From Symbiodinium natans (Eukaryota; Sar; Dinophyceae; Suessiales; Symbiodiniaceae): 64,000 bases of DNA. Numbering within the stretch: position 1 is the first letter of the stretch; each line of letters begins with the position of its first letter. Location of the stretch: NCBI GenBank assembly GCA_905221605.1, contig CAJNDS010002812.1:1086027-1150026 (forward strand), written 5' to 3'. The position numbers were made by a program, and so were the translations under genes. Below, piece by piece: positions 1 through 12,224 of this stretch. The notes under the pieces were generated by a model. It saw only the letters and a program-made list of their open reading frames with translations, had not been told where the DNA came from and searched no databases.

Positions 1-569
1 CAGTTATGTCTATAGTAGTTAGAACCAGCTAGAGCAAAAGTTACCTGACGTATAACCATGATGCAACCACGAACCTGAAGACGGGAGCGCAACTTCACTC
101 ATTCACAAGCCCCGGATGCTAGATCCCAAACCCCCAACTCTAAACACCCTAAATCTTGAAGCCCAAACTCTCTCATTCCCCAGACCTCTAAACCCTGTCC
201 TAGGATACTACCTCCTTAGCCCCAAACTCTTAACAGCCTACATCTTGAACCCCAAACTCCCACCCTAAACCCTACACCCTAAACCCTAAACCCCTGCACC
301 CTGCAAGGCCCCGAAGCTCCACTCAGCCCCCGTGGCCAGGACTCCCAGATTCGCTGGGCCAGCCCTGCGTGCAGGCCATGTCTGCTCGTGTAGGGTTTAG
401 GGTTGAGGGTTTAGGGTTTAGGGTTTAGGGTTTAGGGTTTAGGGTTCCCTGTATAGGGTTTGTTATCTCGGTTTGCAACCTCTCAGCAGGTTCCGTTTGA
501 TAAGCCCATCGAAGCTGCAGGTCCCAAGTGAAAAGCACATGCAGTTTCTGTTTGTTCTCTACTATTTGC

Positions 570-708
570 TGAAGAACTCCCAGAAAATAAGTATGATGAT
601 CCCCTATATTGCCCTTAATACGGAAGAATATCTCGTATTGTTGTTGTTGTTGTTTTGTTTTTTTTTTTTTTTTTTTTTGGGGGGGGGGGGGGGTTCTGAA
701 GCAAATAG
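570..708. mobile_element. MITE family H, with T/G run
   Basis: ttgctgaagaactcccag and ggttctgaagcaaatag ends enclosing a homopolymer composite. Confidence 0.65.
652..694. repeat. T-run joined to G-run
   Basis: About 20 T followed by about 16 G inside a family H element. The same composite occurs at 2,012-2,047 and 22,322-22,348. Confidence 0.9.
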
Positions 709-865
709 CAGTTCTGGCCTTGAGGATTTTCAGTTGAGTTTTGTCCAAGTATACAAAAAGAACCCTGCAACACGCGACGCAAAAGGCTAGAAAGCTGGGC
801 CGCAAAAACCAGGGGGTTCCAGGATTCAGGTGATAGGGTTTCGGGTCTGGCCTTCAAGATTTAGA

Positions 866-926
866 AACCCTAAACCCTAAACCCCAAACCCTAAACCCTA
901 AACCCTAAACCCTTTAGGGTTTAGGG
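866..926. repeat. Back-to-back CCCTAAA/TTTAGGG junction
   Basis: Five to six CCCTAAA units run straight into TTTAGGG at 912. The arrangement is opposite to that of a telomere end fusion. A similar switch lies at about 4,625. Confidence 0.9.
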
Positions 927-1474
927 GCTGGAATCCTAGAAGTTGTAGCTTATGAGTTGCAAACTCGGGGGTGCTGGGTTCGCAAGTCCTTCTCTGCTGT
1001 AACTGCATGTGGTAACTCGAGTTTGGGGCATGTGGTCACTAGAGTTTAGGGTTTAGGGTTTAGGGTTTAGGGCTGAGGCTGTATGGTGTTGGGTCATCAT
1101 GCATACTTTGTCGGTCCCAGCTTCTCAATCACTTCGCGGCACCTTGTCTATTCCCAATGATGCCTCACATGCTTCAGATGCAATGAGTGCTCTAGACATG
1201 CTTGCGTTGCTCCTTACAATGCCGAACTCCTTCCGGGGCCGCAGTGCAGACCTCCGAATGGCAGAACTCTTTCTGGCCGTGACTCCTACTCGGCAATTGC
1301 GACCCGACGCCCCGAAAACCCGCGCACACCATCGTTGCCCCATCAACCCTTACGACTCTGAACCCCAAGCCTCAAACGCCACCTATGGGGTTCCCCAAAT
1401 CAGGGCCCCTTTTTTGGGCGGTGGGCACCAATGATGACAGCCCTTGTCTCAAAGGGCCCAAATAGGGTCATCTG

Positions 1475-1570
1475 GGGGTTTACGAAAACAGGGGACCCCA
1501 AGAATAGACCCCAAATAGAAGGATTCCCTTATAAATCAAAACCCCGATAAGGTACCCCAAATTTCGGAAA
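1475..1570. mobile_element. MITE family C
   Basis: gggggtttacgaaaacagg to atttcggaaacc; internal aatagaccccaaatag. Confidence 0.8.
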
Positions 1571-1640
1571 CCACCATTTGGAGGCCCTAAACCCTAAACC
1601 CTAAACCCTAAACCCTAAACCCTAAACCCTAAACCCGAAG

Positions 1641-1709
1641 AAGAACTGGAGGCCCGACCTCGGCCTTGCCTCCCTTGCCTGGATCGACGCGCAGGAAGAA
1701 GCGGTCGAG
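1641..1709 (+). CDS. Unassigned exon-like frame
   Basis: Acceptor cccgaag|AAGAAC; reads KKNWRPDLGLASLAWIDA, QEEAVE; donor GAG|GTGCTT. It sits between CCCTAAA (ends 1,636) and TTTAGGG (starts 1,745) arrays, like the exons of the recognised genes. Confidence 0.35.
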
Positions 1710-1796
1710 GTGCTTTTTTTGGCCCGTTTGTTAGGGAATGAATGTTTAGGGTTTAGGGTGTTTAGGGTTTGGCGGTGTTTTTTCTTGACCCAACTG

Positions 1797-1872
1797 GGTT
1801 CTTCGTAGGGAATGAGGGGATGAGGGGCCCTATACCCTTTAAGGGATCATATAGGGCCCTGTGCCTCAGCTT
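1797..1872. mobile_element. MITE family E, partial
   Basis: ggttcttcgtagggaatgag left end and internal aagggatcatataggg. Confidence 0.65.
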
Positions 1873-2464
1873 TCAGGAGAACCCGAAAAAAGCTCTAAAA
1901 GCCCGAAAAAGGCTCTAAATTCCAAAAAGGGGGGCAGCACAAGACGAGTTCCATAAAGCGGCTGGTGCATCGCTCAAAGCCCGTACAGTTTCAGTTCTGT
2001 TCAGGGCGTCTGTTTTTTTTTTTTTTTGGGGGGGGGGGGGGGGGGGGCTGCATTTTGCAGTTGTCCATCAGCCTCCTGCTTCTAGCCAGATGGGCAGCAG
2101 GTTTAGAGAAAAACGTCTTACAGGTCGCTGTAGGGAAGTTTCCACAAGTCCACGCCGTTTTCCTACAGCCGTGAACCTTATAAGCCCCGAAGCCCCAACA
2201 ACACGAAGTCTAACAAAAGCCCCTGCGGCTTGAAACGAAGCCCAACCCCCCCCCCCCCTGCTAAAGGGATGCCTACAGCCCTTGCCCTTGCCGAAGCCCC
2301 CCTAGACAACAGGTTTGGGGTTTAGGATTTAGAAAAACTCACAATAGGAATGCGACCCCGAAAGCTCAGTCACATTTCGGCCCAGGGTGTTGGATTTTTG
2401 GTGTCATAGAGTTACATATTAGAGGCCTCATGGTAGAAGGGAACCCCAAATATTTAACACCCCA

Positions 2465-2530
2465 GATTCAGCAAACCTGCGAGGCTGTCAGCTGGGTTCT
2501 GCAGGGCCGAGACCATTCCGCTGGCAAAGG
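2465..2530 (+). CDS. Unassigned exon-like frame
   Basis: Reads IQQTCEAVSWVLQGRDHS then AGK after a possible AG acceptor, with a GTGGCG donor. No family recognised. Confidence 0.25.
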
Positions 2531-3230
2531 TGGCGGGCAGTTGAACAGGCGAGGTGGTGTGGTCGGTTCAGGTTTGGGTGTTGTGGGATTCAGAGTTTGG
2601 GGAATTGGGTTTAGGGCCCAGGGCCTTTTGGGTTGGACATGTCTACTGGATGTAGAGCATAGATTATTTGTAAGGGTTTCTGCTGAGTCGCGTTTTTGTT
2701 GCCGCGAGGTTGTTGGCAAGTGCGTATCGTGCAGGAAAAAAGGACAGTAAAGTGGCTGCATGTGTGCCGTGGTTTCACGGGACCTTGCATGTTGAATATG
2801 TGGGCTCGCCGTCGGCATTGAGGGTTGAGGCTTCGTAGTCTGACCCTTGGAAGGCCTGGCGTGTACCGCACCTTCTGCATTGAGGTGCCCCACCGTGGTT
2901 GAGGGCTCTGGCTGAATAGGTGGTCATTGCATTCGGGACAGACAACAGGAAGAATACCCTGTTACAGGACGAACCGGTCAAAAGCCATTCGATGTTTGGT
3001 GCTTGAACAGAGCATACTACCGAGATCCGCTTCCACAGACGTATCTGATCTTGGTATCATTTTTCTGGAAACATTCATGTGTTATCTTGCAGTTGGGAAG
3101 GTAGGAGTTCATTGTCGGACTGTGGGGAACATGCTCAAAGGCTGGAGCAGATCAGATGATGTACAGTCAAAGCATATTTGTCCGGGGTTGTCTGGGCATT
3201 CATACGGCCATACATGAATATACATATACG

Positions 3231-3232
<2 letters not shown>

Positions 3233-3263
<31 letters not shown>
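3233..3263. repeat. (TA)n microsatellite
   Basis: About 15 TA units. Shorter TA tracts lie at 32,990-33,014, 47,042-47,076, 51,695-51,725 and 63,310-63,325. Confidence 0.9.
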
Positions 3264-3264
<1 letters not shown>

Positions 3265-3539
3265 CTACATACTGTATCTGCAAAGACGTATTGCTTGTTT
3301 TGATGGGGCTTATGTCTAGCTTTCCGGGGCTGTTCAGGATCTACATTTTGCATGAGGGACCTGCTGATCTTCTGCGGAGCTTTAGGATTTCATTCGCGCG
3401 GAAGGCTTGCAGGTTCGGGGGTCTGTGGTCCTTGCGCCAGTACTGCTCCAAGCTCTAGACACAAATCCTAAACCCTAAACCCTTGCCCTAAACCCTAAAC
3501 CCTAAACCCTAAACCCTAAACCCTAAACCCTAAACCAAG

Positions 3540-3617
3540 TTTCATGGCCCTCCAAGAGCTCCCTGGCCTTGCGCAGCTGAGCCTGCACACCAAGCTCTGC
3601 GTGTGCGCGCTGCTCCA
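3540..3617 (+). CDS. Unassigned exon-like frame
   Basis: Directly after a CCCTAAA array (acceptor aaccaag|T); reads MALQELPGLAQLSLHTKL then CVCALLH; GC donor CAC|GC. No family recognised. Confidence 0.35.
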
Positions 3618-4044
3618 CGCAAGGCGCCAGCTTTTTCGCCCTAAACCCACAACCCTTATAACCTCCCAATAAGTTTAGGGGTTTAGGGTTTAGGGTAATT
3701 AAGATCTGTACATTATGATGTTCCCCAGTATACTAGCAGTCCTTACCCCAATCTATACAGCCTAGAAGCTCCGTAAAGCCCGTAAAGCCTGATTATTAAA
3801 TGTTAAACCCTCAAACCCTACAGCTGCGGACCCCACGCCTTACAGCCCACCCTAAACCCTAAACCCTAAACCCTAAACCCTAAACCCTAAACTACTAACA
3901 CCGAAAGACAAAGGCTTCCAGATCAAGCGAGTTGCGGGCCGATGAAGAGTCCTTGTGTCTTCAATGGTGGCACTCAGGCTTTCTGACTAGGGTCTATATG
4001 GGGGTTTAGGGTTTAGGGTTTAGGGTTTAGGGTTTATATATATA

Positions 4045-4085
4045 TATATAGGGCCCTCATTCCCTCACCCCCTACGTAGAACCAG
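4045..4085. mobile_element. MITE family E, right end
   Basis: ccctcattccctcacc and gtagaacc; the left half gives way to TTTAGGG and TA repeats. Confidence 0.55.
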
Positions 4086-4742
4086 CCAGTATGTGCTGCA
4101 TCCTGAGTCCCGAACGCTGAACCCTACAAGCCCTGAAGCACGGTCCTGGGCCCCATAAACCTATAAACCCTATAGACCTCCGAAACCCTAAACCCTAAAC
4201 CCTAAACCCTAAACCCTAAACCCCACCCAAACCCTTAACCCGTAACCCTTAACCCTTAACCTTTGTTCTTAAAGCCCTCAGCCCATCCAAGCCTCAGAAA
4301 AAGGCTCGAAATCGTGTGGACCACAGACTCCAAGCCCTAAACCCTAAACCCTAAACCCTAAACCCCAAACCCTAAACCCTTAACCCTAAACCCTAAACCC
4401 TAAACCCGGAAGCCCTGAACATCCCAGCCTGGCATCCGCTGCCGGGTTGGGGGTTTTGGGGCATTTTTGGGGTTTCGTGGCTTTTTGGGGGTTTCGGGGT
4501 TTGGGGGTTTGGGATCTGGGGCTTTTGAGCTTGGGGTTCGGTGGTTTGGGGTTTTGAGAGTTTGGGTCTTTTGGACCCTAAACCCTAAACCCTAAACCCC
4601 AAACCCTAAACCCTAAACCCTAAACCCGGGTTTGGGGATTTAGGGTTTGGGGGGGCTTGGGGCGCGGGCCTCGCAGGCATCTCAGCGACATGGAAGGCGG
4701 CGAGCTGTCGCGAAAGATGATTCGGAAGGCGCCAGCAGGGCG

Positions 4743-4853
4743 GGGATGTGTTGGGGTGTTCCCCCTTATATGAACAGTCCTCAATAGGGATTATAGTTTC
4801 CTCTATGAGAATCCCTTTTGAGGACTCTTGTTGTAAGGGGGAAAAATCCCAAA
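4743..4853. mobile_element. MITE family B
   Basis: Ends gttcccccttatatgaacag and its imperfect complement; internal aatagggattatag. Confidence 0.75.
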
Positions 4854-5343
4854 GGATGTGCAACAAGAGGAGGCCGGTCTTTGGTGCGAGTTTGTCTCCA
4901 GGGAGTTTAGGGTGCGCAGCCCCAACAACTCCTAACCCTGAGTCGTGCCGACAGATATAACTGGTTGTAACCTTTGTTTAGGGTACTTATAAAACCCTAC
5001 TTATAGCTTCCCATGAATCTTCAAGGAGCCCTCCGAACCCTTGAACCCTTAAAGCCCTAAGCCCTTCCGAGCCCCGAAAGATTCGTCATTGAGGGCTGCG
5101 TCAGGGCGCTGAAAAAGAATCAACATGGCGGGCTGAGCTAAACGATGTGGACCGTTAGGAACTTTGTCACAACTAGCCTCTTAGAGGTTCAGGGCGCCAA
5201 AAATGGTTACCAAAAGGGGGCCGTCATGTAGGTCAACTGCCACATAGTCCTCAGCTGCAAGCCGTGGCTGATCTTACCCTAAACCCGAAACCCTGAACCC
5301 TGAACCCTAAACCCTTAACCCTTAACCCTAAACCCTAAACCCT

Positions 5344-5412
5344 AAACATGGCCCTGAACAGCTCTCTGCGTGATGACCCAGCCCAAAGGATGAAGTCCCC
5401 AAGCCGGAACGC
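5344..5412 (+). CDS. Unassigned exon-like frame
   Basis: Reads MALNSSLRDDPAQRMKSP then SRNA just after a CCCTAAA array. Boundaries uncertain. Confidence 0.25.
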
Positions 5413-5663
5413 ACGAACCCGAACCACCTAAGCCTACTGGAGCTTGGGGCGTTTTTTTGTTTTTTTTTTTTTTTTTCAGGGCCATGCGCGCACTGGTGCT
5501 TAGGGTTTTGGGTTTAGGGTTTAGGGTTTAGGGTTCTCAGCAGGAATTGGGAAGTTCGGAACCTCAGACTACCCTTTCCTCACCGGCTTCACTGGGGGGG
5601 GCTTGTGGCTCGAACCACAAAACCCAGGACCCAGAAATTGGGGTTTAGGGTTTAGGGCTACTA

Positions 5664-5815
5664 GGACCCAGAGTAGGCTCCTATTCCCCGTTTTTTGGGG
5701 TGTACGTTCCCTTGGAATCCCGGTTAGACCAAAAAGGGTACCCTTTTTTGTACCTAGGTTTGTCTTGGGTCATCCTAAACCCTAAACCCTATTCCTAGGT
5801 TACTCCTGGGTCTAG
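5664..5815. mobile_element. MITE family F with telomere insertion and end duplication
   Basis: ggacccagagtaggctcc left end. The right end cctaggtt..tgggtc occurs twice, on both sides of CCCTAAA units (5,774-5,791). Confidence 0.8.
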
Positions 5816-6669
5816 CGCCCCAGGCCAAGAGGGTTCCTACCTCTCACCAGAGGTGGGTGCTGGTGAGAGCTTCATGCGCAATATGGACCACAGCTCCGAG
5901 GCAAGTAGGGCTTGGGGTTTAGGGTCTTCGGATTTAGGGGTTAGAGCTCAGGGCCTGTTGGGGTCAGCGATCTGAGGGTGAGGGTTGGTTTTTGGGATTT
6001 AAGGTATGAGGTGTAAGGCTGCATGTTGTTGTGGGCCTGAGATGAAGTTTCGTGTTTCAGGTGAGGTTCAGAGTTTAATGCTTGGAGTATGAGATCTACG
6101 GCTGCTTGGGGCTTGCACTTGAGGGGCGGAGGCGGGGGGCTGAGGGCTGGGGGCTTTAGTTGCTCGGCGTTTGCTTTAAAAGAGACGGCATTTGGGTTTA
6201 GGGTTGAGGGTCAGCTTTGCGCACGTGCACAGGGCTTTGCGGTGTCAAGGTGGGTTTGCTGAGCAGGTAGCTTTGCACCTTTTTTGGACCCGAAACAACA
6301 CGCCGAAACCATCCGAACGACCCTCTTCAACCTTCCACCCTCCGAAAAACCCTGAGCCCGAAACCCTAAGCTTGTTAAACCCCGACACCCCAAAAGCCCA
6401 AAAGGGCCAGTTCTCCAAATGATGTTCCCTTGTGAGGGTTCCCTGAATTACACTAAAGACCCGGTATCCTCGGTATCGTGATAGGTGCCTGAAAAGCGGC
6501 CCCCTCATGACCTAAACCCTCCACCATCATCGCCTAAACCCCCTAGACCCCGAAGCCTGCCCAACCCCAAATAAACCCCTAAACCCTAAACCCTCAATCC
6601 CTAAACCCTTAACCACTAAACCCTAAACCCGAAAAACTCCCAAGCTCGCAAATCCCAAACCTCTCCACC

Positions 6670-6741
6670 CTAAACCCTAAACCCTAAACCCTAAACCCTA
6701 AACCCTAAACCCTAAACCCTAAACCCTAAACCCTAAACCCC
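6670..6741. repeat. CCCTAAA array
   Basis: Ten units, upstream of an exon-like frame; a TTTAGGG array follows at 6,837-6,887. Confidence 0.95.
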
Positions 6742-6746
6742 CCATG

Positions 6747-6812
6747 TTCTGCCGCCAAGGCATCGGTGACCAACTTGGAGTCCTTGGTTACCATGGCCCA
6801 GGATGGTGTGGG
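6747..6812 (+). CDS. Unassigned exon-like frame
   Basis: Reads SAAKASVTNLESLVTMAQ then DGV, between a CCCTAAA array (to 6,740) and a TTTAGGG array (from 6,837). Confidence 0.35.
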
Positions 6813-8441
6813 TTTTGGGGGTCTGTTGTTTGTTTGTTTAGGGTTTAGGGTTTAGGGTTTAGGGTTTAGGGTTTAGGGTTTAGGGTCTGTTGCTTGTTCA
6901 TGCTTTCTTTGCTGGTTGCTGAGGGTTGATGGCGGCGGGGTTGAAGCATGAGGATTTAGGGTTAGGATGTTCCCCGAACCCTCTTCAGCCCAGGTTTGCT
7001 TCTATGATGTGTGTATGGAGGGCTTTCGGACAACAGGGTGCCCGCCGTTCATTCAGAAACTCACTCACGCTTTTTGTAAGGTTATCTCCGTGTGTTCCCT
7101 TCACGGTCTTTGTTTCGTTCGCGCCTTTAATAAAGTTTACGCGCTACTTTCATTCGCTCGTAACTTTATTAATTACGTTCCCTTCATAGTCATCACATGC
7201 ACCTCTTAATGTCTCAGGCAGTTGTACGTGAGCTCTTCAAGGCCGGCTATAGTAAGAGCTACATCCCAACCTTCCCGAAAATCCCTAGAAGTAGTTGTTG
7301 GGCGATGGGATAATGGTATTAATATTGGCATGAATGTAATCGCCGAACGGCAGAAGGTTATGGCGCTATGAGATTGTAGGGGAATGGCCACTTATAGACT
7401 CCTAGACCTAAACATGCTGTCAACCCAAAAGCCGAAACCCGCAAACCCAGACACATCGCCGCACGCCATTCTCACTTGCTTGCGGCTCACTCATCGGTGC
7501 AATCTCGAAGTATGAGATGTTGGCTATGCATCGCACTAGACGCCAAGTGCCAGATACAAGTACGCCCGCCAAGAGTCAGCACACAGCCGTCATTTTTCGA
7601 AGTATGTTGCGACGAGTTATCTCATGTTGTAGATACTCAAGAGTCCTTCCATCAAGCATCTCGGGGCCATCTCCACAGCTGGCAGTGCTGCGGGCGCCTC
7701 GCGTATGCCGAAAGGGCAAGCTATATGACCGCATTGACCGTCTGCGAGCCCCCATTGTGCGAAGAGTGCCAGGCACCGAAGCTAGGTAGGCCCTGGGGAT
7801 ATTTTTTCTTGTTCCCTTACTGGGTTTAAGAGGCTGATATTCAAAAGAGTATATTCCAGACGGTTTGAAGGGTTACCCCTAAACTTTGAGAGGGTTTTAA
7901 GGGCCGTCCGAGGTTTCTTGTCACGGTGGTGGCAGCAGTCTGACGGAGCCGACAGAGGACGAGAGCAGTGGGGCTTCGCGATCTATGCCACAGGACAAGG
8001 GACTCAAACATGGACCTGCAAGCATGTACCCCGAGGAGGTTCCCTTCATAGACTCCTAATGTGGCCCTTCTATTGCCTTAGAGTCTTGGAGGATCTTCAA
8101 AAAAGGGTTTCCCCAAACCCAGAGCTACAAGTGCGGAGCTCCAAGTTTGAGTCCCTTGTTGAGGGTTTAGGGTTTAGGGTTTAGGGTTTAGGGTTTAGGG
8201 TTTAGGGAACAGGACCAGCGGGACACCGATGCCCCAAAGTGGCACTCCGCGGAACGAGATGGCCCAAGGGAATCTCGGTGGGCCTTTTGGTGGCCCTTTT
8301 TGGTCGGTTTTTTGCCCTAAAAAGTCGTGCTTTATTAGGAGGATCAGACTCTGCAAGATGTTCAAAGAGGGGTTTTAGGGTTTAGGGTTTAGGGGTTTAG
8401 GGTTTAGGGTTTAGGGTTAGGGCCATCCGAGGAATCTGCAG

Positions 8442-8516
8442 GGAGCGCTGGACATCCTAGCATGTGCAAGCCCTGCGCATTCTACTGCTTCACACTCATT
8501 GGCTGCCGAGCAGATC
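8442..8516 (+). CDS. Cys/His-finger protein exon 1
   Basis: Acceptor tctgcag|GG; reads GSAGHPSMCKPCAFYCF then TLIGCRAD. This is a finger signature I know from many dinoflagellate proteins of unknown role (C-K-P-C-A-F, then G-C). Donor GATC|GTGACT, phase 1. No upstream exon was identified. Confidence 0.8.
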
Positions 8517-8621
8517 GTGACTTACTTCGCCTTTAGTTGAACTCGACACTTTTGGGGTTTCCTTATTTAGTAGGAATATTAAAGTTTAACCTTTCTTCCC
8601 CTTGGTTGTTGGAGAAGTAAG

Positions 8622-8974
8622 GTGATTGCACCTACTGCCACCTTTTCCACCCCTCGGGGAGGAAGCAGCGCCGGACCCATCGGAGGCAAGAGCAGCGCAA
8701 GAGGTGCAGCCAAAGGATGCAGACGACAACGCCACTCGTGCCAGCTGGCGCGCAGCAGCCAGAAGCCGTACTCATGATGGGGGGGGAGGGGGGGGGGGAT
8801 TTCGAGTCCTTCAACGTGATTGCAGAGCCACCTGATGTCCCACTCTCCTGGATGCCTCCCCCTGGACTGGAGCAGCCGACGCGCACTGGATCCGCTCCAG
8901 CAGACCTCGCTGAGTGCGGCGGGCCGTGCTCATTGCGCTCACTGCATCTTGCCACTGCCCACCATGTGCCTTAG
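8622..8974 (+). CDS. Cys/His-finger protein exon 2
   Basis: Acceptor agtaag|GT; joined to exon 1 it gives GCRADRDCTYCHLFHPSG, completing a C-x2-C / C-x2-C-H finger. A basic stretch follows (RKQRRTHRRQEQRKR), then a low-complexity acidic and proline part with the PPPGLE motif at about 8,861. The frame stays open to a TAG at 8,972; whether that is the true stop or the exon is spliced earlier is unclear. Possibly RNA-binding, by the finger type. Confidence 0.75.
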
Positions 8975-9600
8975 GGGTACTTGGAAGTAACTTTTGACTT
9001 TTGGGAACTCTAATTCCCAACAAACAGCTAAAATTGCAATTTTTGCTGGGGTTCCAAGTGCAGTAAAGGTACTACTACCAGCAGAAGCCGCCACCGGGCC
9101 GGTGGCGCCATCTCAGCTCGGGCTGCTCCTTCGGGTGGCGCTGGCTTTGAGGCTTCTACGCATCAGGATGGCCGAGCTGGAGACCATCACCGCGCTAGTG
9201 GGTTGAGGCTTGAAGGTTGAGGGCTTCTAAGTACGGGTTTAGGGTTTAGGGTTTAGGGTTTAGGGTTTAGGGTTTAGGGTTTAGGGTTGTACCTTGTTAC
9301 GTTTCGTCAGATTTCTAGGACACTAGCATGGGGCAGTTCACAGGGTCTTATATATTATACATATGTGGGCCTGTATAGGGAGAATAATGCTCACTTCTAG
9401 GGTTCCTTGGTCCCGAAGATAGTGACGCATGATGATTAATTTGGCCGGGGCATTCTCTCGCACCACCGGGCGAAAAGGGCTCCAGATGGGGTGCAGCACT
9501 GTGTGCTGGAGCTTGCTACCTAAACCCGAAACCCTAAACCCTAAACCCTAAACCCTCTCTAACCAAACCCTAAAGCGGGAAACGGGCTTCCACCACACAG

Positions 9601-9667
9601 ATGTACAGCCAAGCATGGCACTCCTTTCTGGTGCGATTCGCCTGTGTGCACCGCGCGGCCACCGCAT
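9601..9667 (+). CDS. Unassigned exon-like frame
   Basis: Acceptor cacacag|ATG; reads MYSQAWHSFLVRFACVHR then AATA. CCCTAAA repeats lie upstream and TTTAGGG repeats downstream. Confidence 0.3.
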
Positions 9668-10123
9668 AACAGCTTTTGCCACAGTCTCTTGGGGCCGCAT
9701 GCATGCCTTTAGGGTTTAGGGTTTAGGGTTTAGGGTTTAGGGTTTTAGGGTTTAGGGTTTCCTGTCGGGTTTGGGGTTTAGGGTTTAGGGTTTAGGGTTT
9801 CGGGTAGTGTCGCAGGTGTCTTGGGGTCTCTTGGTAATTCACCAGCTGCGGATGACCCATCTCCCAGCCCCATTCACATCGGCAGTTCTCCCAAAGGCCT
9901 CTGTTTTGCCACAAGGGCGCCCCTCGAAGTGGCAATGTGTCACCGGCAGAGTCTATGAACTCTGCGGCCTCAACTGCAAAACCCTAAACCCTAAACCCTA
10001 AACCCTAAACCCTAAACCCTAAGGCTGATCCTGGGTTGCGGAGAGCCCGCATCCCCGACTCGCTTCGGCGCAGCCTTGATCTGCCCTAGGCCGAATAAAC
10101 TCTGAAGCTTCCTTTCTGCAAGC

Positions 10124-10241
10124 CTCGGTAGCCCAGTGGTACCCTTTACCCTCTTTTTTTGTTTAGGGGTTCCCCCGCAGAAAAAATCACCAACCCAAGA
10201 AAGGGTGCCCTTAATCATAATATGGTTACTGGGCTACCAAG
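10124..10241. mobile_element. MITE family A
   Basis: Palindromic ends ggtagcccagtggtaccc and ggttactgggctaccaag with the usual internal gggtgcccttaat. Confidence 0.8.
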
Positions 10242-10315
10242 TTTCTGCAGCCTGGCTACATGTCAGGTGCAGGTTACCTTAGGGGCGGTAGCGTGTCTGC
10301 TGCCTTTTCCCTGCT

Positions 10316-10392
10316 CTTGAAGGTTCATGGGTACTTGCTATGAGTAGGGTTTGAAGTACCTTAGTTAAGGTTATAATCGAGCTTACTTTGGA
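10316..10392. mobile_element. MITE family D, left part
   Basis: cttgaaggttcatgggtact with no matching right end. Confidence 0.6.
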
Positions 10393-10491
10393 AAAAAGCC
10401 CTTTTCATCCCCCCAAACCCGACACCCTGAACCCTAAACCTTGCTTATCACTACCCATGCACCCCCTAAACCCTAAACCCTAAACCCCTTC

Positions 10492-10605
10492 AAGCAAGAC
10501 CCAGCCGCTCGGAGTTTTGATCTCTGCCACGAAGAGGTCCGCGCCTCCTGGGAGCTTTGGCCACAAGAGCCCACTTCAATGACACAGGATGCAGGTGACA
10601 GGGCA
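10492..10605 (+). CDS. Unassigned exon-like frame
   Basis: Reads FKQDPAARSFDLCHEEVR, ASWELWPQEPTSMTQD, AGDRAS. It starts after a CCCTAAA array and ends at a gtttag donor-like junction with TTTAGGG repeats. It could be an upstream POLE exon; I cannot place it. Confidence 0.4.
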
Positions 10606-11204
10606 TCGGTTTAGGGTTTGGGATTTAGGGTTTAGGGTTTAGGGTTTGGGGTTTAGGGCACACACCCAGTAGAGGTTCAGAGGATGCCAACTTGCCTCCG
10701 AAAGCAGGGCCGCATCGCGAGTCTGCATGCGAACAGATGCATCGGTACTTCAGTTTTCAGTCGGCTTGCGTGCCCAGAGAGCCCAATACCCCTTAGTGAA
10801 GGAAAATATTCCTTAAAGCCATATAGGGATCCTTAGCATGATTCATAAGGTATATTCCATAATGAAGGGGCATTAGGCTTTTTGGGTGGTGGGTTTCTTC
10901 TTGCTATTTCAGTACGTGGTATGGCTTCTGTTTTGAGGGGTTGGGGCAGAAAGCGAGGCAACTAGCCCTAAACCCTAAACCGCTAAAGATCACCTTGTGA
11001 GCTTAGGACCCGACGTGATCAGTATATTAGAGTCCGTAAGCGCCAATCCCAAAGCACCTCTTTTGTCTGTACATATATGTATACACACACATAGCTATAG
11101 GGTTTAGGGTACTGTAGAGGAAATACCCAGATTATTGTGCTTCAGGCGCATGTATGTACACATGACATCATGGCCAGCAATTGGGCTTTGCACCTTGTGA
11201 TATA

Positions 11205-11469
<265 letters not shown>

Positions 11470-11648
11470 CCGCGCAATACAAATCCCATCGGTTTTCCTC
11501 TGGGATTTGGTCCACACCAGCTCACGTTCTTATACTGCCCCCGAAACCTTGCCCCAAGAAATTTCCTGCGTGTTTGAAGAGTTCGGCCATTGGGGCCGTA
11601 AACCCTTAAAACCCTGTCTCCCTTTGATTTGCCCCTGTTTATCCCTGA

Positions 11649-11753
11649 AGATGGCCCTATGTCCAAAAGCCCTTGCTGCCTGACGAGGAGATCTGCAAAG
11701 GGCGCGAGGCCAAGGCACCAGCTACCTCCGTGGTGCCCAAGCTTCAGGCTTTG
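11649..11753 (+). CDS. Unassigned exon-like frame
   Basis: Acceptor cctgaag|A; reads WPYVQKPLLPDEEICKGR then EAKAPATSVVPKLQALK; donor AAG|GTTTTT. Composition is clearly protein-like. It may be an upstream POLE exon. Confidence 0.45.
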
Positions 11754-11955
11754 AAGGTTTTTGGGCCTCAGGGTGTAAAGGGCTTTCCCGACACCCTAAC
11801 CCTAAACCCTAAGCCCTAAACCCTACACCCTAAACCGCCTTGAAGGAGCCTTGGATTTCCTTAAGATACCCGCCACGCCGCATTGTCCGTGATCCTTCGA
11901 CGCCTGGTTGTTAACAGCCCTACCAGGCCTGGAAGGATTCGAGCCCAGGCCCAGG

Positions 11956-12038
11956 GGTTTACGAAAATAGGGGACCCGAAAATAGACCCAACTAGTAGAT
12001 AAATTCGGACCCCAGTAAGGCACACCCCGAGTTTCGGA
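11956..12038. mobile_element. MITE family C
   Basis: ggggtttacgaaaatagggg left end; right end gagtttcggaag. Confidence 0.75.
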
Positions 12039-12145
12039 AGCTCTCATATGTATTAGATGTATATTCGATTAACCCTAAACCCTAAACCCTAAACCCTAAA
12101 CCCTAAACCCAAGGGGGGTGTAGACTTTCGGGTTTCTACCCCGCA

Positions 12146-12224
12146 ACAGGCAGCTGAGATGGCCGAGCTGCGCAGGAGCTGGGCGTCGCAGAGCCGCTTG
12201 GCCGGACCTGAGGGCGGCTTGGAG
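12146..12224 (+). CDS. Unassigned exon-like frame
   Basis: Acceptor caacag|GCAGCT; reads AAEMAELRRSWASQSRLA then GPEGGLEL. It sits between CCCTAAA (12,072-12,110) and TTTAGGG (12,238-12,285). Confidence 0.4.

Noticed and set aside
866-926. Relic of a telomere-telomere fusion
   Set aside because: A fusion would read TTTAGGG then CCCTAAA on one strand; here the order is reversed.
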